Origin: Demequina sediminicola
Lineage (GTDB): Bacteria; Actinomycetota; Actinomycetes; Actinomycetales; Demequinaceae
Direction: 5' to 3'
Length of the DNA: 64,000 nucleotides
Assembly (NCBI RefSeq): GCF_000975055.1
Contig: NZ_BBRB01000002.1
Coordinates: forward strand, 62,001 to 126,000
Position 1 is the stretch's first letter. Every line of letters begins with the position of its first letter. A program made the translations under genes and the position numbers. Below the pieces are notes generated by a model that had not been told where the DNA came from, searched no databases, and saw only the letters and a program-made list of their open reading frames with translations. This document shows, in pieces, positions 15,283 through 24,776 of this stretch.

Positions 15283-16817
15283 TGAAGACATCGGGTGCCA
15301 CCCTGGCTGGCGGCGTAGTCGGAGCTCTTGTGGTGGTGGAGGCAACCTCCGGTGTGCTCCAGGGCTACTACACGCCCCTGTTCACGGACATCGCGCGCAA
15401 CCTCGGGATCCATGACGCAGACATCAACTGGTTTGAAGCCGCGCAACTGTTGCTGAGCGCCATCGTGGTGCCAGTGCTCGCGCGACTCGGAGACATGATC
15501 GGTCACCGCAAGGTGCTCATCGCCTCGCTCATCGTGACGATGATCGCCAGCTACCTCATCGCGTTCGCACCCAACTTCCCCCTCTTTGTCGCCGCATGGG
15601 CACTCCAAGGCTTCTACGTGGTGTGGCTACCTCTGAACGTCGCCATCATCTTTGCGCGAGCTCGGCAGCAACCCAATACAGCGGCACTCACCCGCAAAGG
15701 CGCGGGAACCATCGTGGTGGCACTCCAAGCAGGAGCAATCGGAGGTGCACTCCTGGGAGGGCAGGCCGGGGCATTCCTTCCCCTGTGGGGTGCGCTGTTG
15801 GTACCCGCCGTCATGGTGACGATTGCACTCCTGGTGGTGGTGTTCAAGGTTCCTGACACGGGCGTCCGCGGAGGCGGCAGTATCGATACCGCAGGAACGT
15901 CCATCATGACCCTCGGCCTCTTGGCCATCATGGGTGGCCTGTCGCTCGTGCGTCTGGAAGGCATCACCGTCTGGGTCGTGGGAATGGTCGCGATTGGCGT
16001 CGCCCTCATGTTCCTCTTTGTGCGCGTGGAGTCCCGCAAGGAGGACCCCCTCGTCGACATGAAGATGATGCGCGACCCGGCGCTGTGGCCAGTCATCGTG
16101 ACATCGACGCTGTTCGGCGTAAGCGTTCTCGGCGGTCAAGGGCCCCTGTCGACGTTCGCTCGAACCGACCCTGCCGAGGTGGGGTACGGACTAGGCCTGA
16201 ACTCCGCTACCGCTTCCTATGTCATCGGCGCCTACGTGTTCTCCCTGCTCGTGGGTGCAGGTCTCTTTGCGCGCATCTCTGCCGTCCTGACCCCACGCAC
16301 AGTCCTGATCGGGGCATCGTCCCTCGTCGCCGTCGGTTACCTGCTACTGATCCCCTTCCATGGCTCAGTGGCGGAGGTCGTCGCGTGCATGGTCGTCGCA
16401 GGACTGGGATCCGGTGCCCTTGTCGCCGCACTCCCCGCTGCTGCAGCCGCGGCCGCACCACCCGAGCACACGGGAGTCGCCACAGGACTCACCAACACCA
16501 CCAAGACCATCGGTGGAGCATTTGCCTCGTCTGCCTTCGCCCTGGCGCTCGCCTCCGGAGGCGCTGCTGCACTTGACGGGACGGCTACCGAGGCAGGGTC
16601 ACTCAGCGGTTACATGACGGTGTGGGCAATCTGCGGTGGAACGGCAATAGTCGCGACGGTATTTTTGTTTGTGGTGCCCAAGGTGGCCTTCACCTCGGGC
16701 GGCGATGCACTCGTTGCCGAAGCCGGCATCGACCTTGAAACCAGTGCCAGCCAGCCCATGACAACCCAGCCCAGCCCCGCCCCGACCGGGACCGGCCCCG
16801 AAGAGAGCGACAAGTGA
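15279..16817 (+). CDS. MFS transporter, 14-helix DHA2-like
   Basis: 512 residues. Fourteen hydrophobic segments can be counted, with the motif-A-like loop ARLGDMIGHRKVL after helix 2, and a soluble C-terminal tail rich in Thr/Pro. The count of 14 places it in the DHA2-like group, usually drug or metabolite exporters driven by the proton gradient. Start ambiguous between ATG 15279 and 15282; there is no convincing ribosome-binding site, and the start may rely on readthrough of the overlapping frame of the pseudogene. The stop is shared with the GTG of the M20 peptidase gene (GTGA). The substrate cannot be told; coupling with a peptidase suggests a peptide or amino-acid derivative. Confidence 0.88.
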   Translation: MMKTSGATLAGGVVGALVVVEATSGVLQGYYTPLFTDIARNLGIHDADINWFEAAQLLLSAIVVPVLARLGDMIGHRKVLIASLIVTMIASYLIAFAPNFPLFVAAWALQGFYVVWLPLNVAIIFARARQQPNTAALTRKGAGTIVVALQAGAIGGALLGGQAGAFLPLWGALLVPAVMVTIALLVVVFKVPDTGVRGGGSIDTAGTSIMTLGLLAIMGGLSLVRLEGITVWVVGMVAIGVALMFLFVRVESRKEDPLVDMKMMRDPALWPVIVTSTLFGVSVLGGQGPLSTFARTDPAEVGYGLGLNSATASYVIGAYVFSLLVGAGLFARISAVLTPRTVLIGASSLVAVGYLLLIPFHGSVAEVVACMVVAGLGSGALVAALPAAAAAAAPPEHTGVATGLTNTTKTIGGAFASSAFALALASGGAAALDGTATEAGSLSGYMTVWAICGGTAIVATVFLFVVPKVAFTSGGDALVAEAGIDLETSASQPMTTQPSPAPTGTGPEESDK

Positions 16818-18223
16818 GACTCAAGCGAGCATCGGCCCCGTCCAGCGACCACGCCACTGACACCTTGAGCCCGCGGGCCACGAGAGTCGCCGAACACCTG
16901 TCCACGCTGGTCCAAATCCCCACCGTCGCCCCCGCATCGGCCCGACCGCTCACCGACGACGAAGAGGCGATCTTTACCCGCCACCGCGCCACAATGCGCG
17001 AGCTGTATCCACACGTCTTCGAGGCGGGCGAGGAATCGCTGACCGGTCGCGCTGGCCTCCTCCTGCACCTCCCCGGTGCCAGCGATGAACGGCCTATTGT
17101 CCTGATGGCGCACCAGGACGTCGTGCCAGTGCCCGAGGACTGGGCCGCCGAGGGGTGGGAATATCCCCCGTTCGACGGTGTCATCGCTGACGGTCGGGTG
17201 CATGGCCGCGGAACCCTGGATGACAAAGGTGCCCTGGTGGTCATGCTCGACGCGCTGGAAGAGCTCCTAAGCGAGGGATGGACCCCTCCGCGAGACGTGT
17301 GGCTACTCATGGGTGGCGACGAGGAACAGCACGGCGCCTCCGCAATTGCCGCCGTCGAACTCCTTGAGGAACGCGGCGTTGAGCCATGGTTCGTGCTCGA
17401 TGAGGGTGGCGCAGTCGCGAGTCAGGCGCTACCGGGACTCAAGAAGCCCCTGGCTGCCATCGGCGCGTCCGAGAAAGGCATCATCACCGCAGAACTGAGC
17501 GTCGAGTCACTGGGCGGCCACGCCTCGACACCGCCTCGTGAGTCCGCGCCGGGTGTCCTCGCCCGCGCACTCGTCGCGATCGAAGAGAACCCGTTCCCCG
17601 TCTCGCTGCACGATATCTCCGTGGAGATGTTCGAAGACGTGGCGCCCCATCTGCCGATACCAATGCGTACCGTCCTGGGGCGCGCAGGCAAAATCCGTGG
17701 CCCCTTGGCGCGTGTCATGCCGCGCATGGGTGCGGAGCTGGCCGCCATGGTGAGGACCACCGCTGCGATCACGATGCTCCAGGGCTCACCAGCGCAAAAC
17801 GTGCTGGCAACCCAGGCCAAAGCCACTCTCAACTGTCGCATCGCCGTCGGATCCAGCGTGGCAGAGACCCTGGCACACCTGGAGAGCGTCATCGACGATG
17901 ACCGCGTGACGATCACCGTGCTGGAAGGCTCCGAACCATCGCCCGTGTCTCCCACACGCGACGACGTCCGATGGCACGCACTAGTCGATGCCGTGGCGGC
18001 GTCATACCCCGAAGCAGTCACGGTGCCGTACGTGATGATGGCAGCCTCGGACGCCCGGCATGTTGCTCGCATCGCCCCGGCAACCTACCGATTTTCACCG
18101 CTTGCCATGGACAAGACTCAGCGCGAAGCGATTCATGGCCCCAATGAGACTGTCGAGATCACGTCGCTTGAGCGTGGCGTGAACTTCTATCGTGCGTTGC
18201 TCACGGGTCCTGCACTGAACTAG
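16814..18223 (+). CDS. M20 family metallopeptidase (dipeptidase / acyl-amino-acid hydrolase-like)
   Basis: 469 residues. Metal ligands and catalytic residues of the M20 family are in order: H in LMAHQDVVP, D in GRGTLDDKGA, EE in GGDEEQHG, D in LDEGGAV, and H in AIHGPNE near the C-terminus, with the dimerisation/lid domain between (GHASTPPRESAPG). Such enzymes use two zinc ions to hydrolyse dipeptides or N-acyl amino acids in the cytosol. GTG at 16814 overlaps the transporter stop by four bases, so the two are coupled. The length and the carboxypeptidase-S-like sequence fit a broad M20 peptidase; a specific substrate cannot be assigned. Confidence 0.9.
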   Translation: MRLKRASAPSSDHATDTLSPRATRVAEHLSTLVQIPTVAPASARPLTDDEEAIFTRHRATMRELYPHVFEAGEESLTGRAGLLLHLPGASDERPIVLMAHQDVVPVPEDWAAEGWEYPPFDGVIADGRVHGRGTLDDKGALVVMLDALEELLSEGWTPPRDVWLLMGGDEEQHGASAIAAVELLEERGVEPWFVLDEGGAVASQALPGLKKPLAAIGASEKGIITAELSVESLGGHASTPPRESAPGVLARALVAIEENPFPVSLHDISVEMFEDVAPHLPIPMRTVLGRAGKIRGPLARVMPRMGAELAAMVRTTAAITMLQGSPAQNVLATQAKATLNCRIAVGSSVAETLAHLESVIDDDRVTITVLEGSEPSPVSPTRDDVRWHALVDAVAASYPEAVTVPYVMMAASDARHVARIAPATYRFSPLAMDKTQREAIHGPNETVEITSLERGVNFYRALLTGPALN

Positions 18224-18241
18224 TGACCAGTCTCGCAGCGC

Positions 18242-18273
18242 GCGTCGGCTGCTCTCTCACGAGGAGCCGACGC
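18242..18273. terminator. Hairpin between convergent genes, possible terminator
   Basis: GCGTCGGCT (18242-18250) pairs exactly with AGCCGACGC (18265-18273), extended by three inner pairs. It lies 18 bases after the M20 peptidase stop and before the end of the convergent gene at 18324. There is no U-run, so termination is uncertain. Confidence 0.45.
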
Positions 18274-18323
18274 CCGCTTGCGCAGCGTGAGCGCCACGAG
18301 CCGCCGGTCTTCCCGTGGGGTCC

Positions 18324-19007
18324 CTAGGGCAGGTGGTTTTGTCCGAAGTCGCCTGGGTGGTGGGGGATGCGTTTGTTGGCTTTTCTGCCGGTGGGAGCTG
18401 CTTGCCAGGTGCGGGGTTCGGTGTCGAATTGGTGGACGCGTTTACTGACCCAGCGGGAGTAGAAGTCGTAGAGCCGGGTTGGTTCGGGGTAGGCCATGTC
18501 GGGGCGAAGCTCTCGTTGGCTGATGGTGCGGATGATTCCGACGTTGCCGATTTGCAGTGCACCGCACGGGTCACTCGCGATCCCCTGATCCAGTTCAAAG
18601 CGTGCGTTGTTGATGTCGATGGGGTCGTCTCCGCGCCAGCACACCCATTGCATGGTGGGGTCATGTGCGAGGCACATGTCTGCGTAGTAGAGGCCGGTAA
18701 GTTCCCATAGGCGATAGACCTTGGCCGGTACAGGTATGGTGCGCTTTTGCGCTTGCTGTTCCGGGGTAATGCGGGGTCGCCACTGCGGCCACCAGTCCAT
18801 GCCATCGTCCTGGTCTGACAGGCCGAACTCGATCGCCCAGTCATTCAGAACCTGCAGGCTGGCGGGCGTGCCATCGAGCTCGGGGCCGCCCGTATTCGCC
18901 ATCAAAGTGCGTAGTTGCTGACGACGCTCAGGTATCGATGCAACGAACTCCTCGAACTTGGAGTCTGCTTCTTCCCACGAGGCATGAAAGTCAGGTCTCA
19001 GTTTCAT
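18324..19007 (-). CDS. Hypothetical protein
   Basis: 227 residues from ATG 19007. Probably cytosolic: no signal or membrane segment, Trp-rich and acidic (MDWWPQWRPRITPEQQAQ, MQWVCWRGDDPIDINNARF, LYDFYSRWVSKRVHQF). The ATG overlaps the stop of the small gene upstream (ATGA), the normal sign of a two-gene unit. No family is recognised, though the organisation (small gene plus 227-residue gene with HADPT-like acidic segments) could be an immunity or toxin-antitoxin type pair. That idea rests on architecture alone. The end of the gene converges on the M20 peptidase gene. Confidence 0.6.
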   Translation of the reverse strand: MKLRPDFHASWEEADSKFEEFVASIPERRQQLRTLMANTGGPELDGTPASLQVLNDWAIEFGLSDQDDGMDWWPQWRPRITPEQQAQKRTIPVPAKVYRLWELTGLYYADMCLAHDPTMQWVCWRGDDPIDINNARFELDQGIASDPCGALQIGNVGIIRTISQRELRPDMAYPEPTRLYDFYSRWVSKRVHQFDTEPRTWQAAPTGRKANKRIPHHPGDFGQNHLP

Positions 19008-19207
19008 GGGAGAAACACTACAAAATCGAGTCCGTTGTCGATGAGGTAGTCGAGCAGTTTCTGGTCGGGCCCCACCACGCCGTCCCTGGGCACGAAGCGC
19101 CATTCGATGCCGCAGATCACGTCCGCGGCCTCTGTGCCTTCACGCAAATCCGACTTCGCCGTACTGACGATGGCGCAGTCCTCGGGAGGTGAACTGGGCG
19201 GATCCAT
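19004..19207 (-). CDS. Small hypothetical protein coupled to the downstream gene
   Basis: 67 residues from the ATG at 19207; an in-frame start at 19351 is possible but that leader looks non-coding. It contains LREGTEAADVICGIEWRFVP and a C-terminus LLDYLIDNGLDFVVFLP. The stop shares ATGA with the next gene. No Shine-Dalgarno site was seen. Because the methyltransferase gene starts on the opposite strand from about 19426, the promoter would have to lie in the short divergent gap. Function unknown. Confidence 0.42.
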   Translation of the reverse strand: MDPPSSPPEDCAIVSTAKSDLREGTEAADVICGIEWRFVPRDGVVGPDQKLLDYLIDNGLDFVVFLP

Positions 19208-19425
19208 GTGCCGTAGGTGGGAGTGCTGTTGCGGCGAGTGCAGAAAGAGCACGTGCAAAAGCAGTTCGTGCGAGAGCACGCGACGCCAATGCGTGCATGC
19301 ATACCGTCCCTGACCTGCGGCACCGAATGCCATCAGCACCACCCGCGCCATGGCAGGGGTTCCAACTATCCGCGCTCCCGCTCAGGGTCAGGGACGGGAC
19401 AGGCTCCGCGGATATCCTTGTGGAT

Positions 19426-20973
19426 GTGAGTTCCATTCCTCCCTCGTTGACCTCGGACGCTGCCTCGTACTTGCGAAGCGACCTGGCCGGGTGGACCGTC
19501 GACACAGTGCAGGACACGCTTGGCGACCGCGCGATGCGGGCGTTTGGGCGCGAGCAGATTGTCCCCGCACGCCAATCCGCCCGCGCTGCCGGAGACGACC
19601 GAGTCGCGCTGCTCAGCCGACTATTCCTGCTCGGTGACACCTTGACGCGCTCTCAGGTCGACGCCGCGCTCCCGTCTCTGACCACTGAGGGCGCAGTCAA
19701 CAGTGGGCTGCTTGCTGCCGCGGGCCATGGTGCTCATGATGAGGTTCGTGCAACGTGCGATCTGCGTCCTACGAGTGCCACCACGGCGGACGGGGACCTG
19801 CACTGGTGGGTGGCTCACGATCAGGGTGAGATTGTCACGGGCCGTGCGGTCAACGATGACCATGTCCTGGGAGTGGGCGGCGCGTCCAGCACCCTTGCCT
19901 CCGTCACCATGCGCACGCCGGTCGCCCGCACGCTGGATCTCGGGACGGGCTGCGGAATCCAGGCGTTGCACGCCTCCCTTCACTCCGACCAGGTGGTTGC
20001 GACAGACATCTCCCGCCGCGCGCTCGCGTTTGCGCGCTTCAACGAGGCGCTCAACCGGCCCGAGGGTGCCCGCTGGGACATCCGTGAAGGAAGCATGCTG
20101 GAGCCGGTTGCCGGCGAACAGTTTGATCTGGTCGTCTCGAACCCGCCGTTTGTCATCAGCCCGCCCGGTACACCGCAATTCGAGTACCGCGATGGCGGCC
20201 TTGAATGGGATGGCGTTGTGGGCGCGCTGACCACGGGCGTTGGCCGACACCTCAACCCTGGCGGCGTTGCGCAGTTCCTGGGCAACTGGCTCATTCGTGA
20301 CAACTGGACCGAGCGGTGGGAGGAGTGGCTCGCCGCCTCCGATGTGCCATTAGACGCGTGGGTCATTCAACGCGACGTGCTCGACCCCGCCGAGTACGCC
20401 GAGACCTGGCTACGGGACGCCGGCGTGACGCGTGAACGCGATGAAGCCCGCTTCACTGCCGCCTACGAGGCTTATCTCACGGGCTTTGATGCGGCGGGAG
20501 TTGAGGGCGTCGGCTTTGGGGCAGTGCTTCTCAGACGGCCGATGCAGGGGGCGCCCACACTTCGACGTCTCGAAGAACATGAGGGCGCCATGCAGAGCCC
20601 GCTCGGCCCGCATCTCATTGAGGTGCTCGCGGCGCACGACTGGCTGGCGGGCGCGAGTGACGCTGAGGTGTTGGACGCGGCCTACACCGTCGGGTCGGAC
20701 GTCACCAAAGAGACTTATGGCCGGCCGCTGCAGTATGAGCCCGAACACATCTTGATTCGCCAAGGCGGCGGGCTAGGACGATCCATCAAGGCAGATACCG
20801 CGCTCGCGGGACTGGTCGGCACGTGTGACGGCGAACTCACCGCCAGCCAGATCGCCCACGCGCTCGCGGCCCTCATGGACGTCCCCGCCGCTGACATGCT
20901 CAGCGGCCTGGTTCCGGCTATCCGCGACCTGGTTCAGGACGGATTCCTCGTGCGTTCGACGGAAGGCAACTGA
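19426..20973 (+). CDS. Class I SAM-dependent methyltransferase (HemK/PrmC-like, with N-terminal DUF7059-type domain)
   Basis: 515 residues from GTG 19426. An all-helical N-terminal domain (about 10-120) precedes a Rossmann methyltransferase domain: motif I LDLGTGCGIQALHA, VVATDIS, and the catalytic NPPFVIS motif IV characteristic of enzymes that methylate amide or exocyclic amino nitrogens (PrmC, RsmC and N6-adenine types). A C-terminal helical segment of about 130 residues follows. The methylated target (protein, rRNA or tRNA) cannot be read from sequence. Start uncertain: another GTG at 19420 and an upstream in-frame extension to 19189 exist, but the extension lacks conserved character. Confidence 0.85.
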   Translation: MSSIPPSLTSDAASYLRSDLAGWTVDTVQDTLGDRAMRAFGREQIVPARQSARAAGDDRVALLSRLFLLGDTLTRSQVDAALPSLTTEGAVNSGLLAAAGHGAHDEVRATCDLRPTSATTADGDLHWWVAHDQGEIVTGRAVNDDHVLGVGGASSTLASVTMRTPVARTLDLGTGCGIQALHASLHSDQVVATDISRRALAFARFNEALNRPEGARWDIREGSMLEPVAGEQFDLVVSNPPFVISPPGTPQFEYRDGGLEWDGVVGALTTGVGRHLNPGGVAQFLGNWLIRDNWTERWEEWLAASDVPLDAWVIQRDVLDPAEYAETWLRDAGVTRERDEARFTAAYEAYLTGFDAAGVEGVGFGAVLLRRPMQGAPTLRRLEEHEGAMQSPLGPHLIEVLAAHDWLAGASDAEVLDAAYTVGSDVTKETYGRPLQYEPEHILIRQGGGLGRSIKADTALAGLVGTCDGELTASQIAHALAALMDVPAADMLSGLVPAIRDLVQDGFLVRSTEGN

Positions 20974-20996
20974 GGCATCGTCCCTGTGCGGTGCCT

Positions 20997-21833
20997 TTAG
21001 GCGCCGGTGTTCGAGGAGGCGCTGTTGAGTCCGTCGGTGATGACGTCGAACTCTCCCGGTCGGGTCACCAGGAACGGGCGTCCAGGCAGTCCTGGTCGGT
21101 ACGGCTCGCCATTGTCGATGTAGCGGACCTCAAAACCGGCGGCAATACAGATGGCGGCACCGGGGGCGTGGTCCCACGGCTTCGCTCGTGAGTACAGCAG
21201 GAAGTCCACCTCGCCGGTGAGGAGGTCCCAGTAGTCCCAACCGGCGCACATGCGAGGCTCGGTGTGCGTCCCCAACTGTGCTGTCATCGCTTCCACTTGC
21301 TCCTTGAGGCCAGGGGGTGTGAAACGAGTCACCGCCATGCCATGAAGCTTGTTCAAGGCACGTACTGGACCAGTGGGCGCAGAGAGTTCACGCGCAACGC
21401 CATCGGCGCCGGTGACTTGCGCGCCGCCGCCGACCACACCATCGACGAGCTGGCCTGTCTCGGGGTGCAGGATCCAGCCCGCATGCGGGTCGCCGTTGAG
21501 CACATGCGCAACCATCACCGCATAGTCATCACGGCCGTGAGCGAAGTTCCAGGTGCCATCCACCGGGTCAACTGTCCAGGCGGCGGGCGCGTCAGCGAGG
21601 AGGTCCGGTAGCGCGGGGTCGTCGGCAGTGGCTTCCTCTCCCACCACCGGGATGTCCTCGATCTCCTGTAGCAGTGGCGTGATGGCACGTTCCGCTTCCA
21701 CATCGGCAATTGTGACGAGGTCACCGGGGCCCTCCTTGGTGGAGATCTGCCCCTCGGTGAGAGCACGGAATCGGGGGCGAATGTACTCGTCTGCGATCGA
21801 GCGCATGAGCGGGGAGACGGCATCGGAAGTCAT
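20997..21833 (-). CDS. Inositol monophosphatase family protein (HisN/FIG-superfamily phosphatase)
   Basis: 278 residues. The three metal-binding motifs are intact: VVGEEA, WTVDPVDGTWNF (DPxDGT) and the C-terminal PWDHAPG. These Mg2+-dependent, Li+-sensitive enzymes remove phosphate from inositol-1-phosphate, histidinol phosphate or PAP. The closest guess in actinobacteria is a HisN-like or inositol-phosphatase role; the two cannot be separated from motifs alone. GGAGG lies only one base from the ATG at 21833, an unusual spacing; a later ATG (residue 10) is possible. Single gene between the methyltransferase (convergent) and topA (divergent). Confidence 0.88.
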   Translation of the reverse strand: MTSDAVSPLMRSIADEYIRPRFRALTEGQISTKEGPGDLVTIADVEAERAITPLLQEIEDIPVVGEEATADDPALPDLLADAPAAWTVDPVDGTWNFAHGRDDYAVMVAHVLNGDPHAGWILHPETGQLVDGVVGGGAQVTGADGVARELSAPTGPVRALNKLHGMAVTRFTPPGLKEQVEAMTAQLGTHTEPRMCAGWDYWDLLTGEVDFLLYSRAKPWDHAPGAAICIAAGFEVRYIDNGEPYRPGLPGRPFLVTRPGEFDVITDGLNSASSNTGA

Positions 21834-21995
21834 GCCTCCATCGTGTCACGCCCCGGTGACGCGGGTGGCTCTGACCAGTTGTTGGACCATCCGTCCCGGT
21901 CGACAGTCCTTTATATGTATGTATTCTGTGAGCGGCTGGGCCTCGCCGATCCGGTAGCCCGCATCATCACTTTGACCCGAAGGTAGGACACCCAT

Positions 21996-24710
21996 ATGGC
22001 CCAGAAGCTCGTCATTGTCGAGTCGCCCACCAAGGCAGGCACGATCGGCGGCTACCTCGGGGACGACTTTGAGGTCTTGTCCTCCGTGGGTCACATCCGC
22101 GACATCCCGGCCCCCTCGGATATGCCTGCGGAAATGAAGAAGGGCCCTTACGGCAAGTACGGAGTCGACGTCGACAGCGATTTTGACCCGTACTACCAAA
22201 TCTCGCCTCGCGCCAAGAAGACAGTCGCGGAAATCAAGCGCCGTCTCAAGGAAGCCGACGAGCTCTACCTCGCAACAGATGAAGACCGCGAGGGAGAGGC
22301 CATTGCGTGGCACCTGCTTGAGGTCCTCAAGCCCAAGGTTCCCGTGAAGCGGCTCGCCTTCCACGAGATCACGCGGGAAGGCATCGAGCGTGCTCTCGCT
22401 GCCCCGCGTGAAGTCGATATGGAGATGGTGGAGGCGCAGGAGACGCGCCGCATCCTTGATCGCCTGTACGGCTGGGATATGTCCGATGTGATGCGGCGCA
22501 AGGTGGGGCCGGGATCCTCGGCGGGCCGTGTGCAGTCGGTGGCTTTGCGTTTGGTGGTGGATCGCGAGCGCGAGCGGATGGCGTTCCAGGCCGCCGAGTA
22601 TTGGGACCTCACCGCGCGCTTTGCGGCCACGCAGGGGGCCGATGCCGGTGTGGGCTTTGTCTCGCGGCTTTCGAAGGTCGATGGCAAGCGTGTGGCGTCG
22701 GGTAAGGACTTTGACGACCGCGGTGTGCTGACGAACTCGAGTGCTCACCACGTGACTGCTGCTGAGGCTGCCGCGCTGGTCTCGGGCCTGGCCCACTCAG
22801 ATTTCTCTGTGCTCGATGTGACGTCGAAGCCTTACAAGAAGCGTCCTGCCGCGCCGTTCATTACGTCGTCGCTGATTCAGGAGTCTTCGCGCAAGTTGGG
22901 CTTGGGTGCTCGCCAGGCGATGTCCGTGGCGCAGGGTCTGTATCAGCAGGGTTTCATTACGTATATGCGTTCTGACTCGCCCGCGTTGTCGAGTGAGGCA
23001 ACCAAGGCTGCACGGTCGCAGGCCATGGAACTTTTCGGTTCGGACGCTGTGCCGAGCTCTCCCCGGGTATACGCCTCCGGCGACGCCAATGCTCAGGAAG
23101 CGCACGAGGCCATCCGTCCTGCCGGAGACCGCTTCCGCACTCCAGAGTCCCTGCGTAGTGAACTGCGCGGTGACGAGTTCCGTATGTACGAGATGATCTG
23201 GAAGCGCACGCTCGCGTCACAAATGGCCGATGCCGTGGGCACCACCTCGACCATCACTGTGGGTGCGAAGTCCTCGGCCGGTCACGCGGTCGAGTTCGCG
23301 AAGTCCGGCACGATTTTGACGTCGCCTGGCTTCCGCGCGCTTTACATCGAGTCGAAGGAAAAGGCCCGGTACGAGGACGAGGACGGTAAGCAGCCCGCCG
23401 ATGGCGATGCACGCCTCCCGCAGGTGAAGGCCGGGGACGCGATGGATGCGTCCGAGATGGATGCACTGACGCACACCACAAACCCGCCGCCACGCTTCAC
23501 TCAGGGCTCCATGATTAAGGAACTCGAGGACCGCAAGCTTGGCCGTCCGTCGACGTATGCCTCGACCGTGGACGTCATCATCGACCGTGGCTATGTGCGG
23601 CTCGACAAAAAGGTCTTGGTCCCGACCTGGGTGGCATTCAACATCATCGAACTGTTGGAGCAGCACTTCCCGACACTGGTGGACTATGGCTTTACGGCTG
23701 AGATGGAAGCGGGCCTTGACCGCATCGCGGCGGGTGAGCGTGCCATGACTGACTGGCTGCGCGAGTTCTACTTTGGCGGCGAGGGCGCTGCCCAGGAGGG
23801 CTTGCGTGAATTGCTCGACGACTTAGGCGACATCAACCCCCGTTCGGTCAACACATTCGAGATCGGCGACGGCATCACCGCACACAACGGCCGCTACGGT
23901 CCGTTCGTGGAGCGCATGGTGGACGACGAGAAGCAGACCGCGTCGATTCCCGAGGACCTCCCTCCCGCTGACCTCACTGTGGCCAAGGCCCTCGAATTGT
24001 TCGAGAACCAGGGCGGTGACGAGCGTGAACTCGGCACCCACCCGGACAGCGGTTACCCCATCGTGGCCAAGGCCGGGCGGTTCGGGCCCTATGTGACCGA
24101 GCAACTGCCCGAGGATGCCAAGGGCAAGCCCAAGACTGCCTCGCTGTTCAAGTCGATGGACCTCGCCACCGTGACACTGGAGGACGCTCTGCGCCTGATG
24201 TCGTTGCCGCGTGTCGTCGGGGAAGACCCCGAGTCTGGCGAGCCCATCACCGCACAAAACGGGCGCTACGGTCCCTACCTGAAGAAGGGCACTGACTCGC
24301 GGACCATCGAGTCCGAGGAGCAGCTCCTGTCGATGACGCTTGACGAGGCATTGGCCATCTATGCCCAGCCCAAGCGTGGACGCGGCCGCACGGCCAAGCC
24401 GCCGCTAAAGGAGTTCGGCGCAGACCCCGTCTCGGGTAAGCCCGTAGTCGTCAAGGATGGGCGTTTTGGTCCATACGTGACTGACGGTGAGGTGAACGCG
24501 ACCATCCCTAAGTCCGACAACGTCGAAGCCTTGGGTGAGGCTCGCGCCTTTGAACTGCTCGCTGACAAGCGTGCCAAGGGACCGGTCAAGAAGAAGGCCA
24601 CAGCCAAGAAGGCGCCAGCGAAAAAGAAGCCGGCTGCGAAGAAGCCTGCGGCCAAGAAACCTGCCGCGAAGAAGGCCGCACCCAAGAAGGCGGACCCCAA
24701 AGAGAAGTAG
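21996..24710 (+). CDS. topA: DNA topoisomerase I (type IA) with lysine-rich tail
   Basis: 904 residues. The Toprim domain begins at residue 5 (IVESPTKAGTIGGYLG) and includes ATDEDREGEAIAWHL; the catalytic tyrosine is Y323 in FITYMRSDSPALS. The C-terminal region carries several topoisomerase repeat segments (NGRYGPFVE, AGRFGPYVTE, NGRYGPYLKK, DGRFGPYVTD) instead of zinc fingers, followed by about 40 residues dominated by KKKATAKKAPAKK-type lysine repeats, as in other actinobacterial TopA proteins where the tail assists processivity. It relaxes negative supercoils. AAGGTAGGA precedes the ATG. It runs alone; the sigma-like gene begins 67 bases later. Confidence 0.97.
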   Translation: MAQKLVIVESPTKAGTIGGYLGDDFEVLSSVGHIRDIPAPSDMPAEMKKGPYGKYGVDVDSDFDPYYQISPRAKKTVAEIKRRLKEADELYLATDEDREGEAIAWHLLEVLKPKVPVKRLAFHEITREGIERALAAPREVDMEMVEAQETRRILDRLYGWDMSDVMRRKVGPGSSAGRVQSVALRLVVDRERERMAFQAAEYWDLTARFAATQGADAGVGFVSRLSKVDGKRVASGKDFDDRGVLTNSSAHHVTAAEAAALVSGLAHSDFSVLDVTSKPYKKRPAAPFITSSLIQESSRKLGLGARQAMSVAQGLYQQGFITYMRSDSPALSSEATKAARSQAMELFGSDAVPSSPRVYASGDANAQEAHEAIRPAGDRFRTPESLRSELRGDEFRMYEMIWKRTLASQMADAVGTTSTITVGAKSSAGHAVEFAKSGTILTSPGFRALYIESKEKARYEDEDGKQPADGDARLPQVKAGDAMDASEMDALTHTTNPPPRFTQGSMIKELEDRKLGRPSTYASTVDVIIDRGYVRLDKKVLVPTWVAFNIIELLEQHFPTLVDYGFTAEMEAGLDRIAAGERAMTDWLREFYFGGEGAAQEGLRELLDDLGDINPRSVNTFEIGDGITAHNGRYGPFVERMVDDEKQTASIPEDLPPADLTVAKALELFENQGGDERELGTHPDSGYPIVAKAGRFGPYVTEQLPEDAKGKPKTASLFKSMDLATVTLEDALRLMSLPRVVGEDPESGEPITAQNGRYGPYLKKGTDSRTIESEEQLLSMTLDEALAIYAQPKRGRGRTAKPPLKEFGADPVSGKPVVVKDGRFGPYVTDGEVNATIPKSDNVEALGEARAFELLADKRAKGPVKKKATAKKAPAKKKPAAKKPAAKKPAAKKAAPKKADPKEK

Positions 24711-24776
24711 CCCGCGCCGCACCGTTGCGCTTGCCTTGCTCTGGCATAGTGTTCAGACTCGGAAGGGGAGCGCAAC

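Noticed and set aside
21900-21995. AT-rich stretch upstream of topA as a supercoiling-sensitive promoter
   Set aside because: TATATGTATGTATTC-like sequence is present, but no reliable -35/-10 spacing could be fixed by eye.
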